Shown in pieces: positions 59,901-64,000 of a DNA stretch of 64,000 nt. The DNA comes from Promerops cafer. Its lineage: Eukaryota; Chordata; Aves; Passeriformes; Nectariniidae. The notes beneath the pieces are model-generated. The model saw nothing but the letters and a program-made list of their open reading frames with translations, was not told the origin of the DNA and did not search any database. Positions within the stretch are counted from its first letter, which is position 1, and every line of letters starts with the position of its first letter. The DNA is taken from the NCBI GenBank assembly GCA_013398275.1, contig VZSE01010145.1:434001-498000 (forward strand). Direction: 5' to 3'. Position numbers and translations under genes: made by a program.

Positions 59901-60260
59901 TGCCTCTGGGGCAATGACTGCTTTCATGGGTTGCTGCAGGGCCACCAGCTTCTTCTCTAATCTCTGGGGCTGCTGTGGGACCCGCTGCCCTTTTCTGGAC
60001 AGCTGGCAGCCCCTTCCAGCCCTTCTGCTGCTCCTGCCAGCTCTGCCTGGACCCTCCACCCTTCCCGAGGCCTCTGCAGCATCTGCTGCTCCTCCTTCTC
60101 CAGCAGAGCCTTTTGTACCCTTGATCTCCCATCCCCTGCACCTGTGAGCCCTGCTGTGCCTGGTCACTGTCCCACTCTCATTGCCTCTGATATTGCTCAC
60201 CTGGCTCACACAGCTGCAGCTCGTTGGGGATGAGGCTCTGCCCAGCCCCACTCCCAACTA
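59901..60260. other. GC-richer noncoding patch
   Basis: Pyrimidine-rich + strand sequence with many CTGC, CTCC and CAGC words. Open frames exist on both strands (up to about 166 codons), with Ser/Pro/Leu or Arg/Gly-rich products and no recognised domain. I treat them as composition artefacts. Confidence 0.45.
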
Positions 60261-60949
60261 CCACGGACTGTCCCCACAGTTTAGGACGTGAGGGTTTGAC
60301 TGACATTGCAAGGCCTGTACAGAAAACAAGAAATTACTTGGAGAGAGAGTTTAATAATCTTATACTTAAGAAAAAAAAAAAAAAAGAAATGTATACCAAT
60401 TAAAAGAATTTGGATACGAGACCACATTTTACAGAAGTGTGAATCATGCAAGGTTATGACCAGAGCTTTTTAGGCATAAATACAGTTATTAAAAAAACAC
60501 TAATCTGTTTTCCCCTCAATAACTTTACTTCCCCTGATCAGAGGTAGTTAGAATTCTGTCTGGAATGTGTGTGTGTATGCAGCCATGTATTTTATAGGCA
60601 AGTTTGTTTAATTTCTTTAATCCAATGTTTGGACCTGTTAATTCTAGTGTGGATGTAGCTGGGGTTTTTTTTAGTCGAGATTTTGGATAAAATCCATTTT
60701 TCTTTTGAATAACATAATCCAGAGGTTAAAAAGTCAGTGGTAGTGGGCTTGCTCATGGCAAGCAAGGGAAGTGTTAATGTGAAAAACCCCTCAGATTAGA
60801 CTATAGGGTAAATCTAAATAAAAAAGACAGTCAGTGTAAAAAATGACAACACATCACTGTGGAAGATGAGAATCAATGCAGCTCTTTTACATGACAGATT
60901 TTCTATTCAGACTAAATATATTCTGTCTGGAGCATATTGTGTATTGCCC
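60261..60949. other. Noncoding stretch, nothing recognised
   Basis: AT-rich, with a 15-base poly-A at 60371-60385 and a short GT run near 60566-60576. No gene that I can support. Confidence 0.5.
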
Positions 60950-61130
60950 TGACATCATTTTGCCTTTATTCACATACTGTGGTAATGCTATCTACAGCAT
61001 ATAGACTCCCATTGACAGCATTTTGCCTTTCCTCAAATCATAACATTGTCTATGCAGACATCCACTGACATTGTTTTGCCTGTGTTTTCCACCATAGACT
61101 CACAGTGACATTGTCTGGCATTTCATTATG
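60950..61130. repeat. Degenerate array of TGACA...TTTTGCC units
   Basis: The motif TGACATCATTTTGCCT or a variant begins at 60950, 61013 and 61066, and a fourth, more diverged copy (TGACATTGTCTGGCAT) at 61106. Spacings are 63, 53 and 40 bases. The linkers share pieces such as ATAGACTC and ACTC before the motif. It reads as an old tandem repeat that has decayed. Confidence 0.7.
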
Positions 61131-61421
61131 TTCCATCTCAGCAGGGTTCAGCAGGGTTTTACACCAGTTATTAGAAGTTGTAGCCAGGCTTCAGGATGCT
61201 CTAATAACACAAGTTGCCTTCCTTGTCTTACTGGAGGATCACAAAATGGTGCATTTATAGGTCTCTTAATTTGGGAATGCTTTAACAGTATAGCTAGTGG
61301 GGCGATCAAAATTTTACTAGTTTGGATGGAGTTAATACAGCTACAACTGTCCTTTCTCTTATTTAATGAATTTCAAGTCTTGCTGGCATGCTCAAACAAA
61401 CAGAAAAAGTTGTCAGCATGA

Positions 61422-61477
61422 AGTTACACCAGTGACTCTGGTGAAGATCAGTGTTACCAGTTACACCAGTGAATCTG
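61422..61477. repeat. 37-base spaced direct repeat
   Basis: AGTTACACCAGTGA occurs at 61422-61435 and 61459-61472, and the match continues for five more bases with one mismatch. A shorter related TTACACCAGTTA lies near 61159. Confidence 0.85.
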
Positions 61478-63611
61478 TGGTGTGTGCTGGCGTGTGCACT
61501 GTAGGATGGAATCTCTTCTCCCAGCTGTCCTGGCACATCTGTCCATGCAAATGTATGGAACATAAGCCTGGCTTCACTCTGCAACAGGTGTGCAAAACAC
61601 TTGGTTTAAAACAGGGTTTAAGATTAATTTTGCAGCATCTCACTGGGCCTGGATATTTCTGACAGCACTTATGATACCCTGAATGAAAATGCAGATGTGG
61701 AAAATGTGAATTTAGTGGATGCAATGCTATATTGTTATTTTCTAACACATGTGAAGTACTATCACAGTTCAGGGATGTCTGCATCCATGGTTAAAGAAAA
61801 GCTCACATAATTTTATTTTGAAAAGGCTTCTGGGGTTTTATAATGCATTGCCTCTATCTGGTAAACAGAAAGCTGGTGTTACTTCTTTTTATTTTCTCTA
61901 AGCAAGGAAGCCTTTTCAAGGCACAGAAACCATTTATCTCTCTTAGTCAAGGTGATTTCCATACCAAGGCCATTGTCCCTGCAGTGAGACTGCGATTATG
62001 TGAAGAGTAATTGTGTGTGTGCATATCTGTATACCTTTACATTGTTTCCAGATAAAATTAATGAAAAAGCCCACAGTGAATACAAGGAAATGTGCTTTTC
62101 CTGCCTTTCAGAGCAGTATTAGTATCTACTTCATATTCTAATGAATTACTGTGCTGGTAAAAGCTGTGTCTGTCCATCGTCTGCTGAGCCAGAGTGGTCT
62201 TCATTATGCTGCAGACAGTTTGCTCCCATGAAATGCAACACAGACTGAGGCACGATCATCATCAGGAGCAAAATAAAAACTTGTCATATACAATACTGAC
62301 AGCAAAATGGAAATGCTTGGAAAGGATGATTATCTATTGAAATATATATAGTCCAGAGGGCAAATGTTCATCCAACATATTGACAACAAACATGTAGCAT
62401 CTTTTATGAATGCTGTCTTTCCAGTTCCCTCTGTGTCTTTGGATATCTCAGCATATGTACAGGGCATTATTTCTTCTATCAGCCCAAATCCTGAGACAGT
62501 GTCAAGTGCCATTCCTCTGCAGGGTTTGCAGATGTAGACATCTCACAGTGGGTGAGAACAGTGCCTGGAATTTGTGTTGTGCATGACACTTTGCAAGTGT
62601 AAACTTAAAGTTCAAATTAAATTTGTTTTGTTGTTATGTTGGGTTTTCTTTGATTGCTGTTGTTTTTTTTTTTTTTTTCCCCTAAAACATTTCCATTAGC
62701 AAGATGGTGCTTTTTTAGTTCTTTTTCTAAGAGAGTCTGGAAAGTTTTTGAATTAACTTTTCCATACAAAAGCATGAAGCCCAGATGAAACAGCATTGAA
62801 CAGTAGTTGCTTTTCTTTTTTACTGCAGCCACATGTAACTGTGGCAGAAAATGATTAAAACAAAGTGGGACTGTCTGACTTTAAAGTGGGTTTAATTTCT
62901 TTATGAGCTTTTTCTATCATTTGATTCGTAATTATTTTATTTCGTGCTCTCATCTTATGGGAACTTGTCAAAAAGCTTTTGAAATCTTAATAAGTAGGTT
63001 CACAGGGTCCTCTTTGGCCACAGTTTTCCTAACCTTTTCAAAGAAGACAGAAAGCCTTTAAATTAAGCTGATCTGCAGGCAGCTAATTTCTGTAGTTTCA
63101 GAAAATAACTGACTTCTGTAGTTTGGGCTATTCTTTCAAATATAAACATTTAAAAAAATAAAACTGAAACAGTTTTTAATGCAATCTGTGTTTACTTATA
63201 CGAGTTAATAAAATTGCGTTATATAACTTAGTATTGTGTTAATGGGTATTGCTTTATGCTATATGAAAAGTATATTAATTGGTGTTTTACAGTGCTCCAG
63301 CACTTGCTGTGCAGCCCAGAGGAAGAGCAACTCTTGGTTGTGCTAACACAGTGTTTAGCAAAGCTGTAAGAAACCCCTTTGGGGACAGAACTACGGAAGG
63401 TGTACTGAAGAGGTGTGCTTGCTTTGCTGGTTACTGCACTGTATGAAGGTGGGCTCAGGACCCCGTGTGACAGAGGTGCTTGCTGCCTGTTTGGGAGATC
63501 CCAGATGTGTTTTCCTGCAGCTCCTGGGAGTGACATCTACACCTCAATGGAGCTGTACCTCACACCACAGTAAAAAGAGGGGAACAAAGGTGATGTTTGT
63601 TCTTTTTAGAT
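61478..63611. other. Noncoding stretch, nothing recognised
   Basis: No supportable gene. It includes a 16-base poly-T at 62663-62678. Confidence 0.5.
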
Positions 63612-63832
63612 ATCATAGAATGGCCTTGGCTGGAAAAGACCTGAAGGATCATCTTGTTCCAACCTCACTGCCGTGGGCTGGGACACCTTCCAGGTTCCTC
63701 AAAGTCCCATCTGACCCAGCCTTGAATGGGGCAGCCACAGCTTCTCTGGGAAACCTGCACCAGGGCCTCTCCACCCTCCCAGGGAACACTCCCTCCCCAG
63801 TATCCCATCTAAACCTCCTCTGCCACTGCAGG
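63612..63832 (-). mobile_element. CR1 LINE 3' fragment, minus strand
   Basis: Reads as the reverse complement of a CR1 3' end: ATCATAGAATGG (the inverted terminal repeat), then a TTGGCTGGAAAAGACCT block, a GATCATCTTGTTCCAACC block, GGGACACCTTCC, GGGGCAGCCACAGCTTCTCTGG and CCTCTCCACCCTCCCAGGGAA. Compared with my memory of the consensus, two short internal stretches are missing. The element's 3' end is at 63612. Open frames over it are not host genes. Confidence 0.93.
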
Positions 63833-64000
63833 CACTTGTGAAAAGCTGGCTGCTGCAGTCAGAAAGAAGCAATCTGAAGGAACAGAGTGTAGGATTATCT
63901 CAGCTGTGGAGTCATCCCAGGTGTTCACACATCAGGTAAAACTGCAGCACTCCAACAATGACCTTTGGGCTGAAGCTCAGAGCACAGGTTGAACCCAGGG
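63833..64000. other. Noncoding end of the window
   Basis: Short stretch with nothing I recognise. Confidence 0.4.

Noticed and set aside
59647..60257. Open frames of about 166 (+) and 140 (-) codons
   Set aside because: They span a 53-base minisatellite that breaks frame periodicity, are of biased composition, and match no family I know.

Overview
The window looks like vertebrate nuclear DNA, most likely avian. Four fragments resemble the 3' part of CR1 non-LTR retrotransposons, three of them carrying or running into the ATTCTGTG-type terminal repeat, and there are a few weak MIR/CORE-SINE-like relics. I saw no Alu, L1 or B1-type repeat, which argues against a placental mammal. A songbird is possible (an LTR-like start near 32.6 kb has the TGTCTTGGTTTG opening I associate with passerine ERV LTRs), but that is a weak inference from memory.

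I can support no protein-coding gene, tRNA, rRNA, CRISPR array or prokaryotic-style operon. The open reading frames are short, mostly low-complexity or Pro/Ser/Leu-rich, and show no domain I recognise. This is best read as an intergenic or large-intron stretch holding old repeats, microsatellites and possible conserved regulatory islands.

Layout: 1-7.3 kb is ordinary noncoding DNA with an (AACC)10 tract (1.82 kb), a CR1 tail (2.70-2.79 kb) and a small nested duplication (7.25 kb). 7.3-21.7 kb is mostly featureless, with a second (AACC)n tract, a GC-rich islet containing a textbook G-quadruplex motif (17.14 kb) and an AT-rich regulatory-looking block (18.6-18.9 kb). 21.7-25.6 kb has MIR-like relics and the most unusual segment of the window: about 313 bases almost without C on the + strand (24.27-24.58 kb), followed directly by an octamer-rich AT block. 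29.8-30.1 kb holds a CR1 fragment, then long poly-T tracts and a single N inside a 73-base tandem duplication that looks like an assembly scar. 30.7-38 kb has an inverted repeat, a possible LTR edge, CpG-rich islets, nested palindromes and an A/C-rich tract. 38-57 kb is largely featureless except for a SOX-like motif cluster near 50.1-50.3 kb. 57.4-57.9 kb is the best CR1 copy. 59.7-61.5 kb has a 53-base minisatellite and two further repeat arrays, and 63.6-63.8 kb is a CR1 copy on the minus strand.

There are no genes here to work together. Any function would be regulatory. I did not find a new multi-gene system; the strongest lead is the strand-specific C depletion, which has the shape of a cytosine-deaminase footprint.
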